Shown: positions 18,700-27,760 of the stretch, piece by piece
Layout of the letters: each line of letters starts with the position of its first letter
How positions within the stretch are numbered: the first letter of the stretch is position 1
Source: Prado023 sp964418695
Lineage (GTDB): Bacteria > Actinomycetota > Actinomycetes > S36-B12 > CAIYMF01
Direction of reading: 5' to 3'
NCBI GenBank assembly: GCA_964418695.1
Contig: CAYQMN010000004.1
Location: forward strand, 156,358 to 220,357
DNA: 64,000 nt
Translations under genes and position numbers: made by a program
Notes under the pieces: generated by a model
The model's database searches: none
The model's input: the letters and a program-made list of their open reading frames with translations, nothing else
What the model was told of the DNA's origin: nothing

Positions 18700-19733
18700 C
18701 CGCGCTCCCAGAAGCTCGGGCCGACAGGCTCGTGGAAGTCGCTCTGGGCGACCAGGTAGCCGTCGGCGTCCAGCGTGATCGGCAGCTGCGGCATCCGCCG
18801 GGCCGCCGGGCCGAACACGACGTTGCCGGAGTCGGCAAGGTCGAAGGTGGACTGGTGGCACGGGCACAGCAGGTGGTGCGTCCGGTGCTCGTACAGCGCG
18901 ATCGGGCAGCCCACGTGCGTGCAGATCTTGGAGAACGCCAGCACGCCCTGGTAGTCCCAGCCCTCGCCCTGCTGGGAGACGATCTCCTCGGGCGCCATGC
19001 GCACCAGGATGATCGGCGCCTTGGCCCGGGCGTTGAGGTTGCCGGTCTGCTCCTCGACCTCGTGGAGGTTGTCCGGCACCGCGGCCACCAGGCCGCCCAC
19101 CGGGATGTCCTCGGGCCGGATCGGGCGCAGCGCGACATCGCTGACGATGCGCACCCCCGGCTCCCAGATCGTCTCCGAGAGCTGCTCTGCGGGGCTCAGC
19201 GAGCCCGCCGGCGCGGTGTAGAGGTCGCGCAGGATCACGATCAAGGGCAGCGGCAGCAGCGCCATCGCCCCCAGCAGGGTGCGCCGGATGATCGGCCGGG
19301 AGACGAACTGCGAGTCCTCCACGCCCCGGTCGAACGCGGCGATGGCCGCGGCCCGGTCCTCGTCCGACGAGCGCAGCTCGTGCCGGTCGGCGACCACCTC
19401 GCTGCCCGGCATCAGCTTGCGCGACCAGTGGATCATCCCCAGCCCGATGAGCAGGATGCCCAGGCCGAAGCACACGCCCATCGCGAGGTTCAGCGCCCCC
19501 ACGGCCCCGGCCATCGGGATCTCGACCGCCGCCGTCACCGGGATCAGCACATACGCGGCGACCGCGGCGATCATCAGCAGCGCGGCCAGCGTGAACATCA
19601 GAGCGATCTGGCGCTCGGCGCGGCGCGCCGCCCGGGGGTCGACGTCCGTGCGCCGCGGGTGGTGCGGGATGTGCGCGGCCTGCAAGTCCGGCGTCGCGCT
19701 CTGCTCGGCTCCGGTCTTCGTGATGTCGCTCAT
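18696..19733 (-). CDS. qcrA: Cytochrome bc1 complex, Rieske iron-sulfur subunit
   Basis: 345 residues. The [2Fe-2S] motifs CTHVGC and CPCHQS are present near residues 270-295, with H ligands in both. Three N-terminal membrane segments (from about residues 45, 75 and 155) instead of one are the actinobacterial form. It passes electrons from menaquinol to the diheme cytochrome QcrC. ATGA overlaps at both ends show tight translational coupling with qcrC and qcrB. Confidence 0.97.
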   Translation of the reverse strand: MSDITKTGAEQSATPDLQAAHIPHHPRRTDVDPRAARRAERQIALMFTLAALLMIAAVAAYVLIPVTAAVEIPMAGAVGALNLAMGVCFGLGILLIGLGMIHWSRKLMPGSEVVADRHELRSSDEDRAAAIAAFDRGVEDSQFVSRPIIRRTLLGAMALLPLPLIVILRDLYTAPAGSLSPAEQLSETIWEPGVRIVSDVALRPIRPEDIPVGGLVAAVPDNLHEVEEQTGNLNARAKAPIILVRMAPEEIVSQQGEGWDYQGVLAFSKICTHVGCPIALYEHRTHHLLCPCHQSTFDLADSGNVVFGPAARRMPQLPITLDADGYLVAQSDFHEPVGPSFWERG

Positions 19734-20521
19734 CGGACCTTCGCTCCGATCCAGATCGCGGCGGCCACCAGCAGGGCCAGGCCGGCGGTGAACAGGAACG
19801 CACCCTCGGCCACCGGCCCGAAGGACCCCAGCGACAGACCGCCCGGCTGGGACTGGCTCTGCAGGTGGTCGACGTACTTGAGGATGTCCTGCTTGTCCGA
19901 GGTGGTCAGCGTGCCGTCGCCGAACACGGGCATGTTCTGCGGGCCGGTCAGCATCGCCTCGTAGATCTGCTGGGGCGTGGCGTCCATGAGCGCCGGGGCG
20001 TACTTGCCCTGGGTCAGGGCCGCGCCCTTGCCCGCGAAGTTGTGGCATTGGGCGCAGTTGGTCCGGAACAGCTCGCCACCGCGGGCCAGCTCGGCGTTGG
20101 TGGTGTCCAGCTGCTCGGCGGTCGGCATCGCCGGGCCGGGTGCCAGCGAGGCGATGTACTCCGCCAGCGCCAGCGTCTCGGCCTCGTCGTACACGGGCTT
20201 GGCCCGCTGGGCCTGCACCACGGGCTGGGGCAGCGGCATGCGGCCGGTGGAGACCTGGAAGTGCACGGCGGCCGAGCCCACGCCGATCAGCGTCGGCCCG
20301 GTGCTGGTGCCCTCGGCGTTCAGGCCGTGACAGGACGCGCAGCCCTCCAGGTAGAGGGTGCGACCCTGCTCGACCTGGGTGGCGCTGCTGACGCCACCAG
20401 CGGCCCTGGCCTCGGTCCCGCTGTGCAGAAGCGAGTAGACGATGCCGACCGTCGCTAGCGCCCCGATCAGCAGCAGCATCGGCACCCACGGGTGCCTCCG
20501 CCGGGCAACGGGAGTGTCCAC
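19730..20521 (-). CDS. qcrC: Cytochrome bc1 complex, diheme cytochrome c subunit
   Basis: 263 residues with two CXXCH heme sites, CASCH at 61-65 and CAQCH at 156-160, an N-terminal membrane helix (about 13-32) and a C-terminal one (about 240-260). In actinobacteria this subunit replaces soluble cytochrome c and hands electrons directly to CtaC. Start is a GTG at 20521 with AGAGG 9 nt upstream. An 83-bp gap separates it from ctaE, the first gene of the operon. Confidence 0.97.
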   Translation of the reverse strand: MDTPVARRRHPWVPMLLLIGALATVGIVYSLLHSGTEARAAGGVSSATQVEQGRTLYLEGCASCHGLNAEGTSTGPTLIGVGSAAVHFQVSTGRMPLPQPVVQAQRAKPVYDEAETLALAEYIASLAPGPAMPTAEQLDTTNAELARGGELFRTNCAQCHNFAGKGAALTQGKYAPALMDATPQQIYEAMLTGPQNMPVFGDGTLTTSDKQDILKYVDHLQSQSQPGGLSLGSFGPVAEGAFLFTAGLALLVAAAIWIGAKVR

Positions 20522-20604
20522 GGGGGTTTACCTCTGCTCTCGTCGGTTCGGGGGCGTCAGGCTCAGCACGGCAAGGTCAGCGCAGGCAGATCCGCACGGC
20601 GGGG

Positions 20605-21213
20605 TCACTGCAGGACGTAGATCATGAAGAACAGCGCGATCCACACCACGTCGACGAAGTGCCAGTAGTAGCTGGTCACGATCGCTGCGGTGGCCTGCTC
20701 GTGGCCGTAGTGCCGCGAGGCGTAGGACCGGGCGATGACGAACAGGAAGGCGATCAGGCCACCGGTGACGTGCAGTCCGTGGAATCCGGTGGTCAGGTAG
20801 AACGCGGAGCCGTACGCCGAGGAGGACAGCGTCAGCCCCTCGTGCATGATCAGGCTGGCGTACTCGTAGATCTGGCCACCGATGAAGAACGAGCCCATCA
20901 GGAAGGTGATGACGTACCAGCGGCGCATCCCGCGGACGTTCCCCCGCTCGGCCGCCAGCACGCCGAGCTGACAGGTGATCGAGGAGGCGACCAGCACGAG
21001 GGTGTTGGCCGTCGCGAAGGGCACGTTGAGGAACTGCGTCTCCTCGGCCCACACCTCGGGATTGGTCGAGCGGAGCGTGAAGTACATCGCGAACAGGCCC
21101 GCGAAGAACATGAGCTCGCTGGACAGCCAGACGATCGTGCCGACGGCCGTCTTGTTGGGCAGCCGGGAGTGCGCCCCATGCGTCTCGTTGGTCAGCACTG
21201 TCGTCGTCGCCAC
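20605..21213 (-). CDS. ctaE: Cytochrome c oxidase subunit III
   Basis: 202 residues, five to seven membrane segments, with the subunit III signatures WLSSELMFFAGLFAMYF and TGFHGLHVTGG near residue 150 and the C-terminal SYYWHFVDVVWIALF. Part of the aa3-type terminal oxidase. It starts with GTG at 21213 in the 175-bp gap it shares divergently with the receiver-trpD operon. Encoded with qcrCAB, as in other actinomycetes, which reflects the bc1-aa3 supercomplex. Confidence 0.96.
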   Translation of the reverse strand: MATTTVLTNETHGAHSRLPNKTAVGTIVWLSSELMFFAGLFAMYFTLRSTNPEVWAEETQFLNVPFATANTLVLVASSITCQLGVLAAERGNVRGMRRWYVITFLMGSFFIGGQIYEYASLIMHEGLTLSSSAYGSAFYLTTGFHGLHVTGGLIAFLFVIARSYASRHYGHEQATAAIVTSYYWHFVDVVWIALFFMIYVLQ

Positions 21214-21388
21214 GCGCGCAGTGTGTCAGAAGCCGTCCGCGACTTCCCACCCGGTCCTTCCGATTTGCCCGAGTGTCGCGCAGCACCGGGGCGGCCGGGC
21301 GCCCACCCAGTACCATCGGGCCCAGATCCCAGCCGAGTCCGCGCCCCCCGGGGGCCGCCCGCTCGGCCTGGCGCAGGAGGAGGTTCCG

Positions 21389-21814
21389 ATGGCCGCACCC
21401 GCGTCCACCCCCACATCGCTGACCGTGCTGGTCTACAGCGACGACCGGACGGTGCGCCGGGCCGTCGTCAACGCCCTGGGCACCCGGCTGGACCCCGACC
21501 TGCCCGAGCTCGAGTTCGTCGAGATCGCCACCGGACCGGCGCTGGTGCGGCGCGCCGACCAGGGCGGCCTGGATCTGCTGATCCTGGACGGCGAGGCGGT
21601 CCCGGCCGGCGGCATCGGCCTGACCCGCCAGCTCAAGGACGAGATCTACCGGTGCCCCCCGGTCCTGGTGCTCACCGGTCGCCCGCAGGACGCGTGGCTG
21701 GCCACCTGGTCGCGCGCGGACGCGGTCGCCGGCCACCCGATCGAGCCCGGCCAGCTGGCCGATGTCGTCGGCCAGCTGCTGCGCCGTCGCCTGCCCGCGG
21801 TCCAGCACTCATGA
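21389..21814 (+). CDS. Stand-alone receiver-domain protein upstream of trpD
   Basis: 141 residues, a receiver fold with no output domain. The phosphoacceptor Asp (D67 in LLILDGEAVPAGG) and the Thr (T96 in VLVLTGR) are present, but the conserved Lys is replaced by His (H116, GHPIEP). AGGAGG lies just before the ATG. Its stop overlaps the trpD start (ATGA). Divergent from ctaE. It might relay phosphate or signal by protein contact. No partner histidine kinase is nearby and I know of no assigned role for it. Confidence 0.8.
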   Translation: MAAPASTPTSLTVLVYSDDRTVRRAVVNALGTRLDPDLPELEFVEIATGPALVRRADQGGLDLLILDGEAVPAGGIGLTRQLKDEIYRCPPVLVLTGRPQDAWLATWSRADAVAGHPIEPGQLADVVGQLLRRRLPAVQHS

Positions 21815-22902
21815 GCGGGGCCCCCCTCACGGAGTGGAGCGAGGTCCTCGAGCTGCTCCTGGCCGGCCGGCCACTGGACGCCCTGACCACGCAGTGGGTG
21901 ATGGCCGAGATCCTGACCGGGGCGGCCCCGGTCGCCAACACCGCCGCGTTCCTGGTCGCGCTGCGCGCCAAGGGCGAGACGCCCGAGGAGGTCTCCGGCC
22001 TGGTCGCCGGGATGCTCGGCGCCGGCGTCGAGCTGGACATCGACGGCCCGGTGGTCGACACCTGCGGGACCGGCGGCGATCGCGCCCACACGGTGAACAT
22101 CTCGACGATGGCCGCCGTGGTGGCCGCCGCGGCGGGCGCGCGGGTCGCCAAGCACGGCAACCGCGCCGCCTCCTCGCAGAGCGGTTCTGCGGACATGCTC
22201 GAAGCGCTCGGCGTGGTCATCGACCTGCCCGCGCCGGCGGCAGCCCAGGCCGGCCTGGAGCTGGGCATCACGTTCTGCTTCGCGCCGGTGTTCCATCCGG
22301 CGATGCGGCACATCGGGCCGATCCGCAAGGAGCTGGGCATCCGCACGGTCTTCAACGTGCTGGGCCCGCTGGCCAACCCGGCGCGACCGGCGGCGCAGGT
22401 GCTCGGCGTGCCGACCGAGCCGATCGGCGAGCTGATGTGCGGCGTCCTGGCCGCACGCGGCACCAAGGCCCTGGTGGTGCACGGCAGCGACGGCCTGGAC
22501 GAGCTGACGGTGTTCGGTCCCTCGATCGTCTGGGACGCGACCGGCCCGGAGGTTCGGCGGGTCACCCTCGATCCGGCGACGCTGGGGATCGCCGTGCCCG
22601 AGCCCGAGGCGCTGCGCGGCGGGGTGGCCACCCGCAACGCGGCGATCTTCCGCACGCTGCTGGCCACGCCCGACGATCCCGCGGTGGCCGGCCTGGCCGA
22701 CGCCGTCTGCCTCAACGCGGCTGCCGCCCTGGTCGCCTACGCGGCGGCCGGCGGCCCGCTGGACGTCACGCTGCCCGCGCCGCAGACCGACCTGCGGGAG
22801 CGCATCGCCGCTGCCCTGCCCGCGGCCCGCGCCGCGCTGGCCGAGGGCCGCGCCCAGGCGCTGCTGGACCGCTGGATCACGACCAGCCAGGACCTGCAGT
22901 AG
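21811..22902 (+). CDS. trpD: Anthranilate phosphoribosyltransferase
   Basis: 363 residues. Joins anthranilate and PRPP in tryptophan synthesis. The PRPP loop DTCGTGGD, the NISTMAA and KHGNRAASSQSGSAD motifs and the RKELGIRTVFN segment (with GPLANPA) are all intact. Other trp genes are absent, as in M. tuberculosis, where trpD also lies alone beside ctaE. Translation is coupled to the receiver protein by the ATGA overlap, so both belong to one transcript. Confidence 0.96.
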   Translation: MSGAPLTEWSEVLELLLAGRPLDALTTQWVMAEILTGAAPVANTAAFLVALRAKGETPEEVSGLVAGMLGAGVELDIDGPVVDTCGTGGDRAHTVNISTMAAVVAAAAGARVAKHGNRAASSQSGSADMLEALGVVIDLPAPAAAQAGLELGITFCFAPVFHPAMRHIGPIRKELGIRTVFNVLGPLANPARPAAQVLGVPTEPIGELMCGVLAARGTKALVVHGSDGLDELTVFGPSIVWDATGPEVRRVTLDPATLGIAVPEPEALRGGVATRNAAIFRTLLATPDDPAVAGLADAVCLNAAAALVAYAAAGGPLDVTLPAPQTDLRERIAAALPAARAALAEGRAQALLDRWITTSQDLQ

Positions 22903-22909
22903 GAGCGTC

Positions 22910-23425
22910 ATGGCCAAGGGACGAAGCAGCCAGCGCCGGGTGCCGAGCACGCCTCCCTCGCCGGGAGGTGTCCGCCCGGACTCGGATGCCGGGCTCGCGC
23001 AGCCGGCTGACGACGCGACACCCGAACCCGAGCTGACGCCGTCGGGCTTCGTCCCGCTGCCCGAGGTCGCACCGCCCAAGCCACGCGAGGTGCTGATCCT
23101 CCGGGGCACAGGCTGTCTGGGTGGACACGTCGCCGGCGCCGAGCTGGACGCCGGACCGATCGGTTTGGTCCCCTCGGCCAAGACGACCGCGATCGGCCTG
23201 TCCATCCTGGGCTGGTGCCTGGCGGGGTTGCTCTTGCTGTCCCGCGCCTGGCTGCTGCCGGCCCTGCTCCTGCTGGGCGCCTGGTGGGCGTTCAGTGTCT
23301 CGGTCCAGCGCCGGGCCGGCCACCGAGGACGCTGTCTGAGGGTCCGTGCGTGGCGGCACGCCTGGGGCGGCCTGGTCCCCCAGACCAAGGATCCGACGCG
23401 GCCCGCCGAGGGCGAGGACGACTGA
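22910..23425 (+). CDS. Small membrane protein of unknown function
   Basis: 171 residues. A disordered, Pro-rich N-terminal half is followed by a short segment REVLILRGTGCLGGHV, two adjacent membrane helices at about residues 92-128 and a basic C-terminal tail (RRAGHRGRCLRVRAWRHAW). GGAG precedes the ATG, 8 bp after the trpD stop, so it is probably the third gene of that operon. No family recognised. Confidence 0.65.
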   Translation: MAKGRSSQRRVPSTPPSPGGVRPDSDAGLAQPADDATPEPELTPSGFVPLPEVAPPKPREVLILRGTGCLGGHVAGAELDAGPIGLVPSAKTTAIGLSILGWCLAGLLLLSRAWLLPALLLLGAWWAFSVSVQRRAGHRGRCLRVRAWRHAWGGLVPQTKDPTRPAEGEDD

Positions 23426-23483
23426 ACCCGGACGAGTGAACCCTGACGACGTGAACCCCGAGGCCGTCAGGGCCGGCCGGGAC

Positions 23484-23882
23484 TCAGAACTGGCTGGCGG
23501 GTCCGCGGTAGTACTCGAACACCCAGTAGGCGGTCGACATCACGATCAGCACGGCCCCCACGGCCACGATCCAGCCGGCGAAGGCGAGCCCGGCGAACGT
23601 GATGGCAGCGCTGCCCCCGACCAGCAGGGGCGCCCAGGAGTGCGGGCTGAAGTGACCGTAGTCGGCTCCGGCGTGCCAGATCTCTCCCTCGAGATCGTCC
23701 TCGGGCTGGTCGGGCAGCCGCCGCGACGTGATCAGCAGGTAGAAGCCGATCATGCCCGACAAGCCGCCGGTGAGCCCGAGCGCGACTGTCCCGACCTCGT
23801 CGTGGGACATGATCCAGTAGACCGCGGCGACGAGCAGGTAGAGCACCGCGCCGCCGAGGAACAGCTTGGAGGCCAGCTTCAT
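23484..23882 (-). CDS. ctaF: Cytochrome c oxidase subunit IV, actinobacterial type
   Basis: 132 residues, four membrane helices in two pairs. The segment GEIWHAGADYGHFSPHSWAP in the middle is characteristic of the actinobacterial subunit IV (CtaF). It stabilises the aa3 oxidase. The start overlaps the ctaD stop by one base (TGATG). Last gene of ctaC-ctaD-ctaF. Confidence 0.95.
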   Translation of the reverse strand: MKLASKLFLGGAVLYLLVAAVYWIMSHDEVGTVALGLTGGLSGMIGFYLLITSRRLPDQPEDDLEGEIWHAGADYGHFSPHSWAPLLVGGSAAITFAGLAFAGWIVAVGAVLIVMSTAYWVFEYYRGPASQF

Positions 23883-25639
23883 CAGTGCGCACCCTTCCCA
23901 TCACCGGCATCGACCAACTCGGCAGGAGGTGGTGGTGAGCCCGGCAGCGTTCCCGCGGCCAGGGCGTCCAGGTAGCCCTGCGCATCCCAATCGGCGTACT
24001 CGGGATGGTGGATGTCGAACGCCGGACGCTCCGAGCGGATGCGCGGCAGCGACACGAAGTTGTGCCGCGGCGGCGGGCACGAGGTCGTCCACTCCAGCGA
24101 GGCGCCCCAGCCCCAGGGGTCGTTCCCTTCCACCATGGGCGCCGTGCGGTGGGTCTTCATCACATTGAAGAGGAAGACCAGCGTCGAGATGCCCAGCACC
24201 AATGCGAAGAACGACGAGATCTCGTTCTCCAGCGTGAAGCCGTCACCGGGCAGGTAGTCGCCGTAGCGGCGCGGCATGCCCTCGACCCCCAGCCAGTGCT
24301 GGATGAGGAACGTGCCGTTGAAGCCGATGAACGTCAGGGCGAAGTGCCACTTGCCCAGGCGCTCGTCGAGCATCCGGCCGAAGAACTTGGGCCACCAGAA
24401 GTAGAAGCCGCCGAACATCGCGAACACGACCGTGCCGAACACCGTGTAGTGGAAGTGGGCGACCACGAAGTAGGAGTCCGAGACGTGGAAGTCCAGCGGG
24501 GGCGAGGCCAGGATGACGCCGGTCAGTCCGCCGAAGAGGAACGTCATCAGGAAGCCCATGGACCACAGCATCGGCGTGTGGAACGAGATGGACCCGCCCC
24601 ACATCGTGCCGATCCAGTTGAAGAACTTCACGCCGGTCGGGACCGCGATCAGCATCGTCATGAGCGAGAAGAACGGCAGGCTGATCGCGCCGGTCACGTA
24701 CATGTGGTGGGCCCACACCGTCATCGACAGGACCGCGATCGCGATGGTGGCGAAGACCAGACCCTTGTAGCCGAAGATCGGCTTGCGGCTGAAGACCGGC
24801 AGGATCTCGGAGATGATCCCGAAGAACGGCAGCGCGATGACGTAGACCTCGGGATGGCCGAAGAACCAGAACAGATGCTGCCAGAGGATGGCGCCCCCGT
24901 TCTCCGGCTGGAAGACCACGGCGCCGAACTTCCGGTCGATCTCCAGCACCACCAGCGTGGCCGCCAGCACCGGGAAGACCATCAGGATCAGCACGCTGGT
25001 GAGCAGCACGTTCCAGGTGAAGATCGGCATCCGGAACATATTCATGCCGGGCGCCCGCATGGTCAGGATCGTGGTGATGAAGTTGACCGCGCCGAGGATG
25101 GTGCCCAGGCCGCCGAGGGCGAAGCCGAGGATCCACAGGTCGGCACCCACGCTGGGCGAGAACTCCGGGCCGGACAGCGGCACGTAGGCGAACCAGCCGA
25201 AGGCCGCGGCGCCACCCGGGGTGAGGAAGCCGAGGAACACGATGATCGCGCCGAACAGGTAGAGCCAGTACCCCAGCATGTTCAGCCGCGGGAACGCGAC
25301 GTCCGGCGCGCCGATCTGCAGGGGCATCAGGAAGTTGGCGAACCCCACGAACAGGGCGGTCGCGAACAGCAGCAGCATGATCGAGCCGTGCATCGTGAAC
25401 AGCTGGTTGAACTGCTCGAGGGTGAGCATCTGCAGCCCCGGCCGGGCCAGCTCGGCACGCATCAGCAGCGCCATGGCGCCGCCGATCATGAAGAACGTGA
25501 ACGACGTGAAGAGATACAGCCGGCCGATCGTCTTGTGATCGGTGGTCGTGATCACGCTGACGATCCGAGCGCCCAGCGTCGTCTGCCGAGCGGGCGGCAG
25601 CGCCTCGGACGTGTCCGGGCGGTCGTTGAGCAGCGTCAT
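23882..25639 (-). CDS. ctaD: Cytochrome c oxidase subunit I
   Basis: 585 residues, about twelve membrane segments. Holds heme a, heme a3 and CuB, where oxygen is reduced. Visible signatures: FTMHGSIMLLLF with the heme a His, WFFGHPEVYVIALP with the crosslinked His-Tyr pair, AHHMYVTG for CuB, and HFHYTVFG for the heme a3 and heme a ligands. ATGA overlap with ctaC. In mycobacteria ctaD lies elsewhere; here it is in the operon, as in Streptomyces. Confidence 0.97.
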   Translation of the reverse strand: MTLLNDRPDTSEALPPARQTTLGARIVSVITTTDHKTIGRLYLFTSFTFFMIGGAMALLMRAELARPGLQMLTLEQFNQLFTMHGSIMLLLFATALFVGFANFLMPLQIGAPDVAFPRLNMLGYWLYLFGAIIVFLGFLTPGGAAAFGWFAYVPLSGPEFSPSVGADLWILGFALGGLGTILGAVNFITTILTMRAPGMNMFRMPIFTWNVLLTSVLILMVFPVLAATLVVLEIDRKFGAVVFQPENGGAILWQHLFWFFGHPEVYVIALPFFGIISEILPVFSRKPIFGYKGLVFATIAIAVLSMTVWAHHMYVTGAISLPFFSLMTMLIAVPTGVKFFNWIGTMWGGSISFHTPMLWSMGFLMTFLFGGLTGVILASPPLDFHVSDSYFVVAHFHYTVFGTVVFAMFGGFYFWWPKFFGRMLDERLGKWHFALTFIGFNGTFLIQHWLGVEGMPRRYGDYLPGDGFTLENEISSFFALVLGISTLVFLFNVMKTHRTAPMVEGNDPWGWGASLEWTTSCPPPRHNFVSLPRIRSERPAFDIHHPEYADWDAQGYLDALAAGTLPGSPPPPAELVDAGDGKGAH

Positions 25640-26493
25640 GACTGGGCTCCCGTCGGGTAGCGGTCGGCCTCCCAGTACCGCTCCCCCTCGCGGCTGATGC
25701 GGTCGGTCTCGATCTTGCCGACATTCCCGGCAGCGCGCAGGGCGGCGATGTGCGCGTCGTACTCGGCCCGCGGCACGACCTTCAGCGTGAACAGCATGCG
25801 GGCGTGGTCCACCCCGCACAGCTCGGCGCACCGGCCGGCGTACTCGCCGACCTTGTTGGGCGTGACCTGGAACTCGTTGAGCCGGTCGGGGACGACATCC
25901 ATCTTCATGAGGAAGGCCGGGACCCAGAACGAGTGCACCACGTCGGGACTCTGCAGCTGGAACTTCACCGACTCGTCGACGGGCAGGAAGAGCGTGGGGG
26001 TGTCGTCGGGCTCGGCCGTGCCGACGTCGTAGACGCCCTCCTCGTAGTTGAACGCCCAGCTCCAGCGGAAGGCGACCACGCCGACCGTGTTGTCCGGAGT
26101 GGCCGAGACCTTCGTGAGCTCGGCCTGGTCGCGGGCGGTGAAGTAGAAGACGCCCAGAATCATCACCAGCGGGACGACGGTGTACATCACTTCGAGCGGG
26201 ATGTTGTAGCGCATCTGCCGGGGGGCGTCGGGATCGCCCTCGCGGCGGCGGAAGCGCACGGCCGCGTAGAGGATGAGGCCCGCGGTGAGCAGCCCGACGC
26301 AGACCACGGCCACCCACGCGCCGAACCACAGGCTCTCCACGATCGGGGCCTGCTCGGTGATGCCCTCAGGGGCGTTGAACGACAGCGCCTCGTGCGCGCT
26401 GCACCCTGAGCTGACCAGCAGGACGACCGGCACGGCGGCCACGGCGCCGAGGCGCCGCCGGCGTCGGTGGCGGCTCGCGCGCTCAGTTGCCAC
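25636..26493 (-). CDS. ctaC: Cytochrome c oxidase subunit II
   Basis: 285 residues from the preferred GTG at 26493, which has GAGGGG 7 nt upstream. An ATG at 26520 in the same frame would add nine residues but has a poorer site. The N-terminus is a lipoprotein signal (RHRRRRR, then VLLVSSGC). Two membrane helices follow, then the periplasmic CuA domain with VVHSFWVPAF and CAELCGVDHARM, which hold the copper ligands. It receives electrons from QcrC. Confidence 0.95.
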   Translation of the reverse strand: MATERASRHRRRRRLGAVAAVPVVLLVSSGCSAHEALSFNAPEGITEQAPIVESLWFGAWVAVVCVGLLTAGLILYAAVRFRRREGDPDAPRQMRYNIPLEVMYTVVPLVMILGVFYFTARDQAELTKVSATPDNTVGVVAFRWSWAFNYEEGVYDVGTAEPDDTPTLFLPVDESVKFQLQSPDVVHSFWVPAFLMKMDVVPDRLNEFQVTPNKVGEYAGRCAELCGVDHARMLFTLKVVPRAEYDAHIAALRAAGNVGKIETDRISREGERYWEADRYPTGAQS

Positions 26494-26610
26494 GATCGGA
26501 TCCCCTCGCGAAATCGGCATGATGCGCCCCTGCCGCACACGGCGGGGGGCGTCCTCGGACTGGCGCGAGACTAGCGCAGCGGCTGCCCAGACTGCGATGG
26601 GGGCCAGCGC

Positions 26611-26616
26611 TAGCGT
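26611..26616 (+). promoter_or_regulatory. Probable -10 hexamer of the cysteine desulfurase gene
   Basis: TAGCGT 7 nt before the ATG at 26624, no ribosome-binding site. Confidence 0.45.
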
Positions 26617-26623
26617 TTGCGGC

Positions 26624-27760
26624 ATGTCGCGCAATCTGGACGCGGCCTCCGGGCTCCCGCTGAGCCCCGCCGGCCGGGAGGCCCTGGCCGCGGCATTGGC
26701 CCGGGGCTGGGCCGATCCCGCCCGCCTGCACCACGACGGCCGGGTCGCCCGCCAGCTGCTCGACGCCGCCCGGTCCTCGATCGCCGCCGCTCTCGGGGCG
26801 CTCCCCCAGGAGGTGACCTTCACCTCGTCGGGCACGGCCGCCATCCACGCGGGCGTGCTCGGGCTGGCTCGCGGCCGGGCCCGGGTCGGGCACGGCGTGG
26901 TAGCCGGCGCGGTCGAGCACTCCGCCGTGCTGCGCGCGGCCGACTGGGTGTGCGCAGGGGCCGACCCGGACCTGGTCCGGGTCAACTCTCAGGCTCAGGT
27001 TGACGGTGAGTCTTTGGCCGAAGCCGTGCACCGCCCGGGGGTGGCGCTGGCCTGCGTGCAGCAGGCCAATCACGAGGTCGGCACGATCCAGCCGCTCTCG
27101 GCGGCCGCCGCGGCCTGCCGGGCGGCCGGTGTGCCCCTGGTCGTGGACGCGTGCGCATCCCTGGGCTGGCTGCCCGCCCCCACCGAGTGGGACGTGCTGG
27201 TCGGCAGCGCCCACAAGTGGGGCGGCCCGGCCGGGGTCGGAGTCCTGGCGATCCGCTCGGGCGTGCGCTGGCGCAGCCCCTGGCCCACCGACGAGGCGGG
27301 CCGCTGGGCCGGCTTCCCGGACGTCCCGGCGATCGTGGCCGCGGCGGTGGCCCTGGAGGAGGCGCTGGCGACCCAGGCCGCGCGGGCAACAGGGACCACT
27401 GCATTGGTGAACCGACTGCGAGCAGAGGTGCCCCGGCTCGCCGACGACGTGCTCGTGCTTGGCCCGGATCAGGGACGGCTGCCCCACCTGACCTGCTTCA
27501 CGGTCCTCTACGCCGACGGCGAGGTGCTGGTCACCGAGCTGGACCGCCTCGGCTTCGCGGTCACCTCCGGGTCGGCCTGCACCGCCGACACTCGCCGGCC
27601 CAGCCATGTCCTGGCCGCCATGGGCGCGGTCACCCACGGCAACCTGCGGGTGAGTCTGGCTGCGGACATCACCGGCGCCGACGTGGACGCCTTCCTCGCG
27701 GCGCTGCCCCGGGCGATCGAGGCGGCCCGCGCCGCCGGCGACCGGGCGGCCGGCCCATGA
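26624..27760 (+). CDS. Cysteine desulfurase, NifS/IscS-like (class V aminotransferase)
   Basis: 378 residues. Removes sulfur from cysteine as an enzyme-bound persulfide. The PLP Lys is K198 in SAHKWGGPAG, the cofactor-binding stretch is TSSGTAAIHAG (68-78), ANHEVGTIQP (148-157) is typical, and the sulfur-carrying Cys is C319 in SGSACT. Its stop overlaps the TusA-like start (ATGA), so it almost certainly feeds sulfur to that protein. It is distinct from the SufS type because the active loop is the longer IscS-like one. Confidence 0.9.
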   Translation: MSRNLDAASGLPLSPAGREALAAALARGWADPARLHHDGRVARQLLDAARSSIAAALGALPQEVTFTSSGTAAIHAGVLGLARGRARVGHGVVAGAVEHSAVLRAADWVCAGADPDLVRVNSQAQVDGESLAEAVHRPGVALACVQQANHEVGTIQPLSAAAAACRAAGVPLVVDACASLGWLPAPTEWDVLVGSAHKWGGPAGVGVLAIRSGVRWRSPWPTDEAGRWAGFPDVPAIVAAAVALEEALATQAARATGTTALVNRLRAEVPRLADDVLVLGPDQGRLPHLTCFTVLYADGEVLVTELDRLGFAVTSGSACTADTRRPSHVLAAMGAVTHGNLRVSLAADITGADVDAFLAALPRAIEAARAAGDRAAGP

